DNA of 50,032 nucleotides from Polychytrium aggregatum (GCF_025602895.1 NW_026516417.1:1-50032), one strand, 5' to 3'; positions 32,334-44,948 are shown, counted from the first letter of the stretch. Notes: generated from the sequence alone by a model not told the origin. Program-made: numbers and translations.

Positions 32334-35300
32334 TCACAGTTTCTTGAACTTTTGGATAAACTTTTTGAATCCTCTGTCCTCCTTGATTCTCGGGGTTTGA
32401 GGGACGACAGAGAACTGGTCCGCGTCGCCATAAGTTGGCGCGCCGACATGATAGGTAGAGGGATCAGGACTGGGTGCGCGGCCGAAGGTTGGCGAGGAAG
32501 AACGGGTGATGGATGGGGGACGGGTCGATGCTTGATCGAAGGGCCGGGAATATTGCTGGGGGGGTGCTTGCCAGTCTGGATAGTGCTGCTGCTCAGGCTG
32601 AAGTGGACCCGCATATTCATATCCTTGTGGACCCCTCTGATGATCCTGCTGCGGGTGCCACGGCTGATTCCCGCGTATGTCTGGGGATTGTGGTGGATAC
32701 GACTGTGGTGGATACGACTGTGGTGGATACGACTGTGGTGGATGCGGCTGTGATGGATACGGTTGGTGTTGCTGACCCTGCGGCTGGGCATATTGCTCTG
32801 GATAGCGCCGGTACTGTCGAGTGTCTTGCTGCCATTGGGGGTCTGGATATTGCGATCGGTACGGCTGTGGTTCCGGTGGATATCGCGGTGGATACTGCTG
32901 CTGCTCCAACGGTCGATCGTACATAGGTTGATATTGCTGGGAGTTTTGCCTCCAGTCAGGAGACTCATATGGCCGGTGTTCATGTTGCCTGGGATCTTGC
33001 GGCCTATATGGGTCAAAGCCGTTTGGCCGGGGATATTGCGGCCTATATGGCTCGTGGTAATACTGTCGTGGCTCTTGGCTATAGACCGAGGAAGGCCCCC
33101 CGTAGCGTGGCGGCTGGCCCTGTGGCTCACGCGGCCGGTGATACTGTGCCTGAGGAGGCTGGGCGCTATAAGCACCACTGTCTTGCGGATCATCATAGTT
33201 GCGGAATGGATTGCGATGAGGGGAGTGTTCTCGCATCCGTTGATTGGAGCGAGGCGCAGTTGGTCTCATGTAATATTCAGATGAGACATATTGCGCAGAG
33301 ACATCTTCATGATGATTTCCGGCATAATGAATGGGAGGCAGGCTGGGGCTCGGCATCATGCCTGGTGCGGTGCGGAACTTTGCTGGGGATGGGAGGTTGA
33401 AGCTCTGGAAGAACCTGCCATTGTGTTTGAGGTTGACGAGCTCGTCCATCAGAACCAAGATGTCTTGAGGCGTGGGGACCGCAAAACTCTGTCTCGAGAT
33501 GCCTTCGGTGAGCAGCTTCTTTTCACTCTCGTACACAAGCTTGAGCTTTTCGAGGCTGTCGATTCGGGTTTGCTGGATGGCCCCGGCCCCGGGGATCTTG
33601 GCTCCAGCATCTCTTGCGTCCTTGATCAGGTGATCAATGTAGTCCAGCAGGGCATCGTTGTAGAGGACAATGCCGTTCTCCTTGACAAACACTGCAAACC
33701 GGGCGCTGATCGACATGATCTTCTTCTCCTCGTCCTCGAGTTCCCGGACGGTGCTGCGGAGGGCACTGAGCGTCATTTGCATTTTCCTGCCATTGTCCTG
33801 TTCAGATGCGATTTGCTGCTGATAGCTCTGGTTGATAACCTGGACTGACTGTTCCTCCAGCTTGTAGGTGATATGCATGTGGATTGTAAACTCATGATGA
33901 CATTTTATGCACACGTTGTTTTCCATGGCCGCACACTGGGCGAGCTGTGGGTCGCCAACGGCCTTGACCTTGATTTGGGTCAGATAGCAATGGGCATGAC
34001 ATTCTGTGACATAGTTTGGCATAGCAATGCCATCTTCACCTTGGACATATTCGACGCAATCTTCGTGAGTGCATACAGTCATTGGATACGGGAGCTCCTT
34101 TCTGTGTGGAACCTTTTTGGTAATGGTCAAAGCTTTCTGCAGATCGGTGATACTCTGCTGGTTTGAATCCAGAGCAGTGATTTGATCGTTGATGGCCTTC
34201 TTGTTTGCGCTGATCATTGCGGCGACTTCGGCCAGGGGCTTGCACAGCTCCAGGACGACTTGGCGGACCTCGTAGAGAATCACGGTTTTGTCGGTGGACT
34301 GGCACGGGATGCCGGCGATGGTGTTCAGCATGTTGCGGCAGGTTTTCGAGGAGCGCATCCAAGAGGAGCGAAAGTCGTCGACCTCTTCTTGTGTGAATCT
34401 GACCTTTCCACGAGCGAGCAGGAAACGGTAGGCCTCATTGTCGACCATGAAGACGTTCGTGTTGGTGATTGGAATGCTGACTCTCGAGTCGCGCTTGATC
34501 TCGTCGAGAAGGCTCTTGAGGGCCGGCATCGTGTCGCCTGGGCGGTAGAGGGTGCTTCTGGCGTTGGTGAACATGAACATAAGGTTGTTGACGCAGTCCT
34601 TGTGCAAGCTCTTGAGGAGCTCCTTGATGCAGAAGCGGAACCAGGTGGTGAGGCGGCTGTTGTTGGGTTTCATAAGCATCAGGATGCCGTTGATGGCAGG
34701 GTAGTTTGCGAGGTAGTTGATGATGAGGTCCATGTTCTTCTTGTCTTGCTCAACGCCACGGGTGTCACCCATTCCAGGCGTGTCGATGAGCTTCACCTGC
34801 ACCGGCTCTCCATTGATGAGACGGGCATAGAAGACATAGGTGCGCGGGTGTTGGGTCGAGGACTGGCCGGTGGTGTGTTCTTCGTTGGTTGTGGCGCTCC
34901 CTGTTGGTAGCATATTGCAGCAGCGTGAGCAGGCGATGCAGATGTCGTGTCACGCAGAGCCTGCGAAGCAGAACCCAGCCCTGGTGCGCCACGACTACTT
35001 ACGTCCACCGCCAGTGGCGGCTGAGTTCAGCGCTAGTCTCTGGGACTTGATTTCGATGGGCTTGCTCAGCTCTCCGGGCTCGTACAGGAAGAAGCTGGTC
35101 GGAATCAGCGTCAGCGCATCATCGGGTCCGATGGTGAACAAGTCTTCATATATGAGATAGTTTGCAAGCGCATTGATCAGCGTGGATTTTCCGACACCGG
35201 TTTCTCCGAGAATCAAGATGGTCAAGGTGCGCCTCACGCTCCCAAAGTTGGCCTGAGACTGCTTGGGGTTGGAGACGAAGCTTTCGTCGGCTTGGCTGGA

Positions 35301-35363
35301 GGCCATGCCCGACGTAGGGGCGGCCGGCTTTGGCGCCGGCGACTGGAACGAAGTCCAACCCAT
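32334..35363 (-). CDS. GTPase A: type 1 AIG1/GIMAP-like large GTPase with P/Q/Y-rich tail, 975 aa
   Basis: Exons 35363-35003 and 34900-32334 (phase 1). P-loop GETGVGKST at about residue 60, switch I region GQSSTQHP at the start of exon 2, DTPGMGDTRG (G3), and FTNAR where G4 would be (no canonical NKxD). After the G domain come helices and a Cys/His cluster: CTHEDC, CHAHC, a lone Cys, then CIKCHHEFTIHMH. This layout matches AIG1-like GTPases with a DUF8206-type cysteine region; metal binding is inferred. A coiled-coil stretch follows. The last 330 or so residues are rich in Pro, Gln, Tyr and Arg with four near copies of SYPPQ (15-bp DNA repeat at 32689-32763). The protein ends in a basic amphipathic peptide, GFKKFIQKFKKL, possibly membrane-binding. 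It is divergently paired with GTPase B; a TATA-like box lies 41 bp upstream of the ATG. Cellular role unknown. Confidence 0.88.
32689..32763 (-). repeat. 15-bp coding tandem repeat in GTPase A
   Basis: On the plus strand the unit is TGTGGTGGATACGAC; about four near copies encode consecutive S-Y-P-P-Q units on the minus strand in the disordered tail. Confidence 0.9.
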
Positions 35364-35403
35364 TTTTGCGCTGGAGGAGCAGGAGCTGGCGAGGGAGCTC
35401 AAC

Positions 35404-35413
35404 AAATATATAC
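35404..35413 (-). promoter_or_regulatory. TATA-like box of GTPase A
   Basis: GTATATATTT on the minus strand, 41-50 bp upstream of ATG 35363, implying a very short 5' leader. Confidence 0.5.
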
Positions 35414-35629
35414 TGTGAGCACGGCGGATTGGCGCTGACACGGTGAGCATTTCCTTTCTGAGGGGCGACGGGCACACTCGGGCGCGGGGCCGCAGGAGGC
35501 TTGTGTTTCGGGTCCGACATGGGGGGGTATCCAGCTGTGCAGGCCACCCGAAACAAGTGCCTCGATTCGGAATCGCGGTGGTGCAGTTTGCCGTGTTTGG
35601 CAGGTCGTGCGACCCGGATGCCACATGAC

Positions 35630-35670
35630 CCGCGCTGTGGCGTCCGTGTGCAACCTGCGCCACAGCGCGG
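35630..35670. promoter_or_regulatory. Perfect 13-bp inverted repeat in the A/B promoter region
   Basis: CCGCGCTGTGGCG (35630-35642) and CGCCACAGCGCGG (35658-35670) are exact reverse complements around a 15-bp spacer. It could be an operator for a dimeric regulator or form a hairpin; function unknown. Confidence 0.7.
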
Positions 35671-35887
35671 CCTTGCTCCTTTGGTTTCGGATTTTGAAAC
35701 CAAGGTGTCTGACAGGCGCATGGGGCCTGGCGGCAGTCGCACACCGACAGTGCCTCCGTCCTCTGCCTGAAACAGAGGCGTGTTTCGTGGAACTCGTCGT
35801 TTCAGAGTGTCGCGTCGCCAGCCACATCGGGCAACTCCACGCTCCGAGGAGCTCCATGGCGGGGCGGCCCACAGCCCGACAGGCACC

Positions 35888-35895
35888 TATATATT
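35888..35895 (+). promoter_or_regulatory. TATA-like box of GTPase B
   Basis: TATATATT, 61-68 bp upstream of ATG 35956, with a pyrimidine-rich leader in between. Confidence 0.55.
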
Positions 35896-35955
35896 GATCT
35901 CTGTAGATACCGATCGCAATTTCTCCTCGCCTCTTCACTCACCTCCATCCCCAAC

Positions 35956-38900
35956 ATGGCTTCCGGTGCTGCGGCAGAGTCCGTGGTGCTTGTCATCACT
36001 GACTGCCCGAACGAGCAACTGAATGCCTTTTACGATCACTTCTATGCTCTGCCTGGGATACAGCGCGAACGTGGTAATGCTATGGCTCCCTTCCGTCTGC
36101 GAACATATTGTCCTTTTCCAGCACTCGAGGCTAACCGATTTCCTTGGCGACTGACGACCAGACCGCCTGGGTGTCGAATACATTGGTGTGCGCCAAGAAT
36201 ATGCACCCAATCCGAGTTACATTGCCACGGCTATCCAAGACATCATAAGAAAGCCGAGAATCAGACTCAAAGGAATAGCTTTGGTTGCTCATGCGCCCTT
36301 TGATGCCTTCGCTCGATACTGGATCACTGAAGTGTTGGCATGTCTCCCGAAAGTGAATCCCCCGACTGTCATGCTCTTTGCATTCGGCAACCCTGTACTC
36401 GATGCTGGAGGACAAGGTCCATCGCCGCTGCTCTTGGATAGTCCTCCCACCAAGGGGTTCTACTTTCGTCCAGTTGACGCTCGCGACAGAAAATATGAAC
36501 AGTGGTTCCAACTGATCACAGACCAAGGCTCGAGTGCCGGCTTCAACAGCGGACAGCCACAGACACGAGCCTATCATACCGGTGACCAAATCTTCGCAGA
36601 GAACGAACCGACCCAAGATCTGCAATCAATTGAATACATTGTCAGCAACCGAGTCGAGCACTACTACAACTGCGAGCAACTTTTCTGGGAACCTCAGGCG
36701 AGCCAGAGCTCAATCTCTCCATTTCATTCATCCGTCGAGCGCCTGTCCGACGATCTGGCCAAATGCAGTTTGATTGCTTTCAACAACAACGCCAGTGCCT
36801 TCTTCGCCGGTATGGTGCAATATTATCGTGACATCGATACTCACGATCGGTCTGCGGCCAGCCACCAGCAACTTCAATGGGTCATGGCTCAAATCAAAAT
36901 ACAAGCATTCGTTAGAGATCAACTTCAACTTGCTATTGACAGACAAACCCACCAATGGGGCAGTTCGAGCTATCCCGTGCCTCAAACGAGCACCCCATTA
37001 AATGGGTCTGGTGACAGATTGCCGAATTCTTTTCTTGACAATCCAGCTTCGTCAGGACCTGGGAGCTCGATCGAAAAAGATTTGATGGGGCCTGTGCAAG
37101 ACGTATTCGAGCGTTGGAGTTCACCGCACGGCGATCTTTCCAGTGGTCCTGCCCGACACGCATCCGATGTGCCCTACAGAAGTGACCCCCAAGTCAGTCG
37201 TGGCGGGAATTCTTTGAGCCCTGCTTCCAACTTTGGAGCAGATGGTTTCAAGGAAACCCCAAGGCCTCAAGAGATTCTCAAGTGGTGGAGATCGGACGAC
37301 AGCCTGTACCAAGGGCTAGAGGCCAGCGGTGTCAGCCCGGTCGGCGGCGTGTGGAATAGCAGCGACGTCAACATCCTGGTCATGGGCGAGACCGGAGTCG
37401 GCAAATCAACCCTCATCAATGCTCTGGCCAACTACATCACCTTCCCCTCACTCCGAGACGCCTGCAAAGCCAACGAACCCGTAACCCTCATCCCGGCGAG
37501 CTACGTGCTCTGCGATCCCGTCACCTACCAGGAAACAACCATCAAAACCAAGAACATTTCGGTTCCGCTTGCAAGCAAGGGTTTGTTTGCACTACCACAC
37601 ATGCGCATATTGGCTTGAGATTGGTATGGAGGTCCGACCGCCTGAAACTGACCATATCTAAACTCGGGTGCAATCAGATATGCAGGCCAGACTTCAACGG
37701 AATGAGTACCAGGTTCCTGGCCAATCCACAACGCAGGACCCGCAAGCCTACGCATTCCAAGTGCCAAGCCAGAGCGGCGCCTTGTCCACGATCCGGGTCA
37801 TCGACACTCCCGGCATGGGTGACAGTCGCGGAATCGAGACAGACAAGCAGAACATGAGCAACATCGTCAAGTATGTCTCCAAGGTCGGCATGATCCACAG
37901 CGTCGTGATTGCCCTGCCGACGAACCAGAGCAAGCTCACTGTCTGGTTCCGCTTCTGCATCATGGAGCTGTTCAAGTACCTGGACCGTGACGTTATCCAG
38001 AACATCGTGTTCCTCTTCACCAAGGCCAGAACGACCTCTTTCCGTGCGGGCGACACGATTCCAGTCCTCAACGAACTGTTCCGCGAGATCCAGAGCCAGA
38101 CTGGAATCAGCATCCCTTTGACCGACAAAAACACCTTCCTCATCGACAACGAAGCCTATCGCTATCTCCTTGCGAAAGATACGATTATATATGATTTGGA
38201 GGACATCAAAAAGTTCAACGAGTCGTGGAACCGCTCCGCCTCCGAGTGTCGACGGCTCATCTCCCTGGCCCAGGGACAGCCTCCTCAAGACTTTAGTAAA
38301 ACAGCCCAGCTCGAGGTTGTTCGTGATTTCCTCAACACACAAGTGGATCCCATCCTTAATTACGACGATCAGATTGTGCGTGCTACTCGAGAGCGCGACC
38401 GACTGGCTACCATCATTAATGATATTCATCGTGATATCGACGAATTGAAGAAACTCAAGTCTGTCTATATCAGTCTCGTTCCTGTTTATCATCGCAATGG
38501 CGTCAAAGTCTGCAGCCACCCGGATTGCGTCGAAGTCAAGATAACCAAGACCGGGTACCAGGACCTGCGCCGTTCCGTTGACAATCGTTCCCGGGGATAT
38601 CACAACCCACAAGCTCAGCGAACGTGTGTCCACGGCGCAGGATATCAAAAAATGGTCAATGTCACTTACACAATCGAGATGCAACAGGGCGAAGAAAGCA
38701 GTGAAATTGCAAGCCATATTGCCCAGCTCGAAAGGACGATCGATCAAACTACGCGCGATATTGATAGTCAAAATGCTATTGGACGAAGCGTGGAGGATCA
38801 GAAAGCCAAGCATCTGAATCTCATTGCTCTGTGCAGTGCCTTCTTGAGGGACAACAGTATCGTCCTTCGAAACGAGACCTTGCTTGATGCCACCGATTTC

Positions 38901-40151
38901 CAAATCATCAAGCAGGAGGCTTTCAAAAATGGTGTGCCCAACCAGGAAAGACTCCGCAACCTCGAGCGCCTGAAGCATGACTACGATAATGAGAAGAGAC
39001 TACTTTCTCAAGCCGGAGCAGCTACCCACCGCGTCCATGACATCAATGAAATCAGGAACCTCATGGAGCAGCTCGAGGGCCCTCGCGGTCCATTCTTGAG
39101 CCGATTCGATAGGGTAGCGGGCGAGAGACTCGGCGATCGTGAAGAGGTGCGACTGCTTCAAAACCCGTCTGCCCAGCCTGTGGGTACTGTTGGAGCAGCG
39201 GCTCATACCGCTGGACACGTTCCAACTGAGTACTATCCAAGTGAGCGATTGGGCCAGCGACTCGAACAGCAGCCCTCATATCATCATCCCATGCAAAACC
39301 AAGGCCTCGTTGGACAAGTGGGGGTGACTCAACATGGTTCGTATCGACCGTCTTCTACCCCAAGTTTGGATCCACACTATCGACCCAGCAACGTTGCAAT
39401 GTCATACAGTGGTTACAATTCGCAATCAGCAAATCAAGGTTATCCCCGGATGCGTGAAAATGGAAGCTCGGATGCCAGTACAGAGATTCAAAACGCCTAT
39501 AATCCAAGAACATCTTCTCAGTCGCAACCAGCAGCATCGGCCTACCAGCAGCCCCGTCCTGGAACCGGAGGGCAACCATATCCTGGTGCTTCAGACTACC
39601 ATGCCAGCGGTTACGCAGGCCCGGTGGCTCCCCAGTCGCAACGTGGCAAAATCGAAAGGGGTCCATCGAATCTCGAACTTGAGCAATCGCGGTATACGAA
39701 TACATCGACTCCAGCAAATCCGATGTATGATCCACGAACCCAAACACATCCAAATGCAACCTTCACGAGACAGCAGTCGTTCAACTCCCACCACCATTAT
39801 CCATCTCAAACCCAAGAACTCAGTCAGCCTGAACCCAGCCCTGAAATCCCTGCAAAGCAAGAACTGCCTCGGGATGATGCAACACAACCAAAGGACGACG
39901 GTCAAGCCGATGGTTATGGTTTGGAGAAGAACCCGGCAGCAACGCCCCAGCCTACTGCATCTCGAGAAGATGAAGGAAAGTCGTCATTTATCAGTAAATT
40001 CGGTAAAGTTCCCGCGATGTTCAAACAGAAGCAAAACAAACAGGCCGACCAAACCAAAGGAGGAGGCTCAAAGGTCTCAGGATCACCCAAGGGCCCAGCT
40101 CCAGGCTCAGGACAAAACCTTACACCTCAGCAGCCAAAGAAATCCAAGTAG
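35956..40151 (+). CDS. GTPase B: type 2 AIG1-like GTPase with an extra N-terminal domain, 1,336 aa
   Basis: Exons 35956-36073, 36162-37580 and 37678-40151; both introns are phase 1. Residues 1 to about 160 form an alpha/beta-looking domain (VVLVITDCPNEQ, VEYIGVRQEY, LKGIALVAHAPFDAFARYWI, PTVMLFAFGNP) that follows the strand order of a G domain but has no P-loop. A long helical/Ser-rich region follows. The true GTPase then has VMGETGVGKST, GQSTTQDP, DTPGMGDSRG and FTKAR. The downstream Cys/His region is reduced to CSHPDC and CVHG. Coiled coil follows (LERTIDQTTRDIDSQN), then a Gln/Pro/Ser-rich tail of about 300 residues with an FISKFGKVPAMFK segment near the end. The paralogue C has the same N-terminal domain. 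The donor at 37581 (GTTTGT) is unusual but needed to keep phase. Function unknown. Confidence 0.87.
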
Positions 40152-40711
40152 CGACCGCCAAGGGCACTTTCGTCGCGAAGCGAGCTCGCTTCTCTCATAT
40201 GTCTTTACCTCTTCCAAGAAATGCACACCGGCGCGCCACATGTGTCCTCGCAGCCCAGCTCGTCCTCATATATGTTTCCGAAACGGTGCCGCCAATACAT
40301 GATGTGATATTGATACTGGTTTGTCGCTGCGAGTGGTGTTGGCGTCTCCGCAAGTCACAACTTAGAACCAGAGCGGTGTGTGTGATAATGGCTACATGGA
40401 TCCTTCGGCACGCAGCGACCTGGACCAAGTCGGCCAAGGGAGTCCGAGCCCAGGCGAAATGATCGAGCGCGACTTTGGGGTGCATCTTGTATTTCTAGAT
40501 CAGGTCGCACCATGGCTGATTGTCCCCACGGATGCGCAATTGAAAATGAAACAGACCAAAGCAAGTGCTCGTGATGGGGCTGATCGAAATGAGAAGCGCT
40601 TGGATACGATCCGACGAGTTTATTCAGTGGCAAGCAGAATACGAATCCAACAGCTGAGACCCAACGTGGTTAATCCGGGGACAACAAAACAACAGGTCTG
40701 TGCGAGCAATC
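40152..40711. other. Convergent gap between GTPases B and C
   Basis: Axis of the inverted duplication: the stop codons of B and C face each other. ORFs are short; nothing recognised. Confidence 0.45.
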
Positions 40712-43700
40712 TCAATCACTTGGGACAGTCTGCGAGATGCTACTATCAGAGACATAGACAACTTGCTCCTGGAGCTTCGGAATAGATGCAACTTGATCAA
40801 TGGTGGAAGCAATATCATCGTTGACTTGAGGCGCATTGTGGGTTTCTGCTCCGTGACACTCTTCAGAAGCAATACTGTCGCGATGGGTTGGTGCATTATT
40901 GGCGTAGGTTGCACCTGTTTGCTGGGCTGAATCCTCAGTCACTTTCGCCTGCTCAGCTGCGTCTTTCACTTGAACTTGCGGGGGAGTTGGTGTCTCGGCC
41001 GAGGATGGATTCGTGGTCGGGGCAGCTATCTGAGAGGCGGCGGTTTTGGAGCTGCAATCATTATCATGAGGCGTTTGGACTTGAGAGGCATTCGTTGCAT
41101 CGGCGGTCTGCATGGGATCATGGCTCTCGGAGATTGCATCGGACTCTTCATCTTGATGGTGGTTCGTTGGCGACGCAGTTGAATCGGATTGGGTTGGAAC
41201 CTTAACGAATTTCGTTCCTTGGGCCGGAGTGATCGGCTGTGGTTCCGGATTGCTATCAGATTTGCTCACACGAGGTTCGAAATCGTTTGAGTCGGTGGGA
41301 TTGCTATCAGATACGGTCGATTCATCCGGGGCAGGACATGCGATGGTTTCTTGTTGGCTGTCAGGGGTGGGGCCGGCATCTTCAGCCGCGCCAGGTTGCG
41401 TTGCATCGCTTGTATTGACAGGGAGAGCTTCTTTAGAAGCGTCGTCAACTTTAATGCCATCGTCTGCAATGTTTTGTGGTGTCTGAGCGGCTGTCGATTT
41501 GGAGAAAACATCGACCTTCGATCCGGCTTCCGACGGTTGTATTTTATGAGGCAAAGTATTGATAGCATCGTCGTGGAGATCTCCGCTCTCATTGACAGGG
41601 GCTGTGGCTGGCTTAGATTTAGGAGTCGGCTTGGCCTCCCAGTCAAACTCTGCCATTTCCTTCTGGAAATCTTGGACGGCTTTGTCAAGGTCTAGCTCTG
41701 TTTCTCCACTGCTGGCTTTGAGCAGTCCAAGCACTTCGTCCAGAGTCTGCGGATTGGCTTGATGCTCCGGCGACTGCGACAGGTACTGCTGTTCCCTCTT
41801 GTAGGCATCGCGGACGGACTCGAGCTTCTTTTGCTTTGCGAGATTGACCACGCCGTTCTCGACGGCCTGCTGCTGGATCACCTGGAAGTCGTCGACGTCC
41901 AGGAAGGTCTCGTTTCTGACCACGACGCTGTGCTGGTGCAGGCATTGATTGCTCAGCGCAAGCAGCTGGAGCGACTGTGATCGGTGCGTTCGAATCTGCT
42001 CGATTTGAGTTTTGAGAGCCGCGATTGCGCTGCGGTGTTGGTCGATGAATGTCTGCTGGACGCTGATGGCAGACTGAATGTTTTCGCTCAGGGTGTCTTC
42101 TTCGACAACGTGGGTGCGCCACTTGATATACTTCTTCTCCAGAAAGTTCTTTCCATGCGAGCATGGAGTCGGCTTTGTGTTCAAAGTACGAGTCTTCGAT
42201 GCAGGCGGCGAGGCTGGATGAGCCTCCGGTTTGATCACATACTGTCCGCTTGGGAGCACCCTAAAGTCCGTGCAGTCGATGTGGTTGCAAACCAAGGTGC
42301 CCTCGGGATAAAACTCTGCCGTCATTTCGAGCCGTCCGTTGTTCTGTCTTTTCAGATAACTGATTGTGTGCTCAACGGCACGAATGCCATCCTCGTGCTC
42401 CTTGATCTGCTTGTTCAGCGACTCTTCGGTGCCCTCGGAGGCGACCAGGCTCTGGATTTCCCTGTCAATGTACGTCCTCAGGGCCTCGAGCTGGGCAGTC
42501 ACCCTGAAGTCCTTTGGGCCTCGTCCCCGGGCGACCCTGACCATTTTGCGGCATGCGATCGAGGATCTGTGCCACGAATCGTCAAACTGGAGAACCTCGC
42601 CTTCAGAGAACTCGACCTTGTCCTTGGCGAGGAGATAGCGATATGCCTCGTTGTCGATGATGAAGCTGTTGGTGTCGTCCAGGTGGATGTCCACGCCTGA
42701 CTGGGACTTGATCTGGTCAAACAGCTGTCTCATGTTTGGAATGGTGTCGCCCACTCGGAAGGCTGTCGACCGGGCCTTGGTGAACAAGAACGCAATGTTC
42801 TCCACGGTGCCACGGTCCAGGTACTTGAACAGCTCCATGATGCAGAATCTGAACCAGACCGTGAGTCGGCTCTGGTTTGTGGGCAGCGCAATGACGAGCA
42901 TGTGGATCTTGCCGACGCGGGTGACGCATCGGATGATGTTTTGCATGTTGAGTCTGTCAGTCTCGACGCCTCGCGAGTCGCCCATGCCTGGGGTGTCGAT
43001 GATCCTGATTTTGGTTGGCAGGTTGTCTTCGTCGTATACACTGAACACGTACGACTGGGGATGCTGCGTTGTCGACTGTCCTTGCTTGTAGACTTCGTTG
43101 GCGTGCGCGGCTGGGCGAGGAACAAATGGCGGATCAGCACCATCGACGACTGCACAGAGTTATGGAGGTGCGGCACACTCACCGTGAGCAGGCACCTTCA
43201 AGGATTTATCGTCGGTCTTGATCTCGGTCGGCTTGCATGTTTCGGGGTCGTAGAGAACAAACTTTGTTGGCACGAGGGCCACAATCTCAGAGGAGGCACA
43301 GGCTTCTTCCAGAGATTTGAAACTGACGTAGTTGGCGACGGCGTTGATGAGGGTCGACTTGCCGACACCGGTCTCTCCCATGACCAGGATATTGACATCC
43401 TGGCCGTTCCAGGGCAGGTTCAGAAAGTCAGAGTCGTCGAATTGCTGATGGACAGCGGGTTTCTTGGCCTGGGACTTTGATGAGTCTACAATTGGATGAG
43501 GTTGCTTATCTGGGTGACTCAGAGCAATTAGTTGACTTAGCTATGGCACGGAGGCGGGGACGAGCATTCTACACTGCCTGCAATCGAGTCCAGTTGCACA
43601 CCTGTTGTGATGTTAAGCTGATTCTGGTGGTGTTTTGGTTGATCACCCACGACTACGGAGCCGGAAAATGTATCTTGGGCAGTCGAGCTGTCGAGGCGAA

Positions 43701-44948
43701 ATGAGCGCGAGTCAGAGGGGGCTGGTGAGGCAGAGAGCAGCACAAGGATTGCTGACTATAGTATTGATCAATACCGGCCCACGGACCTTTCGGGTACATC
43801 ACCGGGTTGCTCGTTGATGAAACTGCTAGGTGGGGCACCTTGGAGTGATTCTTGATCATCCAGAGACGACGCAATGCCCTCGAGGATACTGGCTACTTCC
43901 TCAGGTGTTGCGGTGGCATGGCTCGAAACAGATGGACGCGACAAATCTGAGTATACAGTTCTCTCTGTCTCGAGTCGAAACTTGAGCTGGGGTAACTCTT
44001 GGTCTGAATAGCCTGCAGTGGGTGTTCGTGATCCCAGGAGGGTTTCCATGTACGAGACAGACGCAGAGTTCAGAATGGTTGCGTCTCTGATGTGGTTCTT
44101 CAATATCTCAAGATGGGCTTTGAGGTTGGACGCCCCTGTTTCTTGTCCCTGCTCGTGCGATGAATCAAGGATGGCGAGCTGGCCCTGCCCTTTGGAGAGG
44201 ATCCGACGCACGTATATGAAGTAATGGATGTCTTGGAACGCTATGTGGGTGTCGGCAGCCAGATAGGCGGCAAGGGTGGTGACACTCTGCTTCGGATTCC
44301 TCGACAAGGTTCCTGTGCCGGCGCTGGGCACAGCAATGCGGAAGAAGTGCATGTTTTGCTTCGAAGAGTCCTCTAAAGACTCAACTTGGATCACGGGCAC
44401 GGTGCGTGCCGCCCGAGCGAATTCGATCATTCGTTCTGCAGGTTTTTTCATGGTCCAGCGGTCTTTGCTAACGACTGCGAAGAGCAGGCTATCGACTCGG
44501 TTTCTTGGCCAGCACAGCAGCAGCTGGGAGACCCAGTAGTCTGTGAAGGGAGATGGCGATTGTTGGATTACAACCACGGCCTTTCGGAAGCTGCTCTCTT
44601 TGGGAATGCGCCGGAGCTGCTCTTGAATGGGATGAATGGACTGGAGTCGAGGTGGCTCTTGCATAGCGAACATCTCGAAGTTGGCTGCCTTGGTCTCTGA
44701 GGAGTCGGTGCGATCTTTGGACTTGGAAAAGAACCCAGCTGATTCTGTTTCCGGGCAACGAGAGTGTGAGTGCGGAAGAAGAGCAGATGGGATGGCTCGG
44801 GCACTCAAGAGCGAGAACCATGACATGTGTGCTTACTCTTCTGCGGAGCGGGATGGAGGAGATCGCTGAGGATTCGAACGACCTTGTCGCTCTGCTCGCC
44901 AGCCAGGTCTGTGATGACCAGGATGCGATCGCTCTGGGGGGCTGTCAT
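40712..44948 (-). CDS. GTPase C: type 2 AIG1-like GTPase with an extra N-terminal domain, 1,267 aa
   Basis: Exons 44948-44837, 44744-43787, 43517-43183 and 43110-40712 keep phase (1, 2, 1) and total exactly 1,268 codons. The first exon begins like B: RILVITDLAGEQSDK. Exon 2 holds KAVVVIQQSPSPFTDYWVSQLLL and VDSLLFAVV, aligned with B's GIALVAHAPF and PTVMLFAF. The GTPase proper has VMGETGVGKST, GQSTTQHP, DTPGMGDSRG and FTKARS. The Cys/His region is reduced to CNHIDC and CSHGKN. Coiled-coil helices follow, then an acidic Ser/Thr/Asp/Gln tail of about 300 residues, unlike B's neutral tail, with no basic terminal peptide. The intron at 43518-43786 is absent from B; its exact borders are less sure (acceptor CTGAG). 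Divergent partner of D, convergent with B. Confidence 0.85.

Larger units (their letters stand above)
35364..35955. promoter_or_regulatory. Bidirectional promoter region of GTPases A and B
   Basis: 592 bp between two start codons facing outwards. It holds a TATA-like box at each end, a perfect 13-bp hairpin (35630-35670) and an 8-bp inverted repeat TTGGTTTC/GAAACCAA (35681-35703). No gene is supported; the ORFs crossing it are compositional. Confidence 0.6.

Noticed and set aside
32177..33196. 339-residue minus-strand ORF in another frame of GTPase A
   Set aside because: It arises from the repetitive Pro/Gln/Tyr codons of the A tail; HSRIH repeats are the shifted SYPPQ repeat.
37674..38978. 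434-residue minus-strand ORF
   Set aside because: Antisense shadow of the GTPase B core; the sense strand carries all the motifs.
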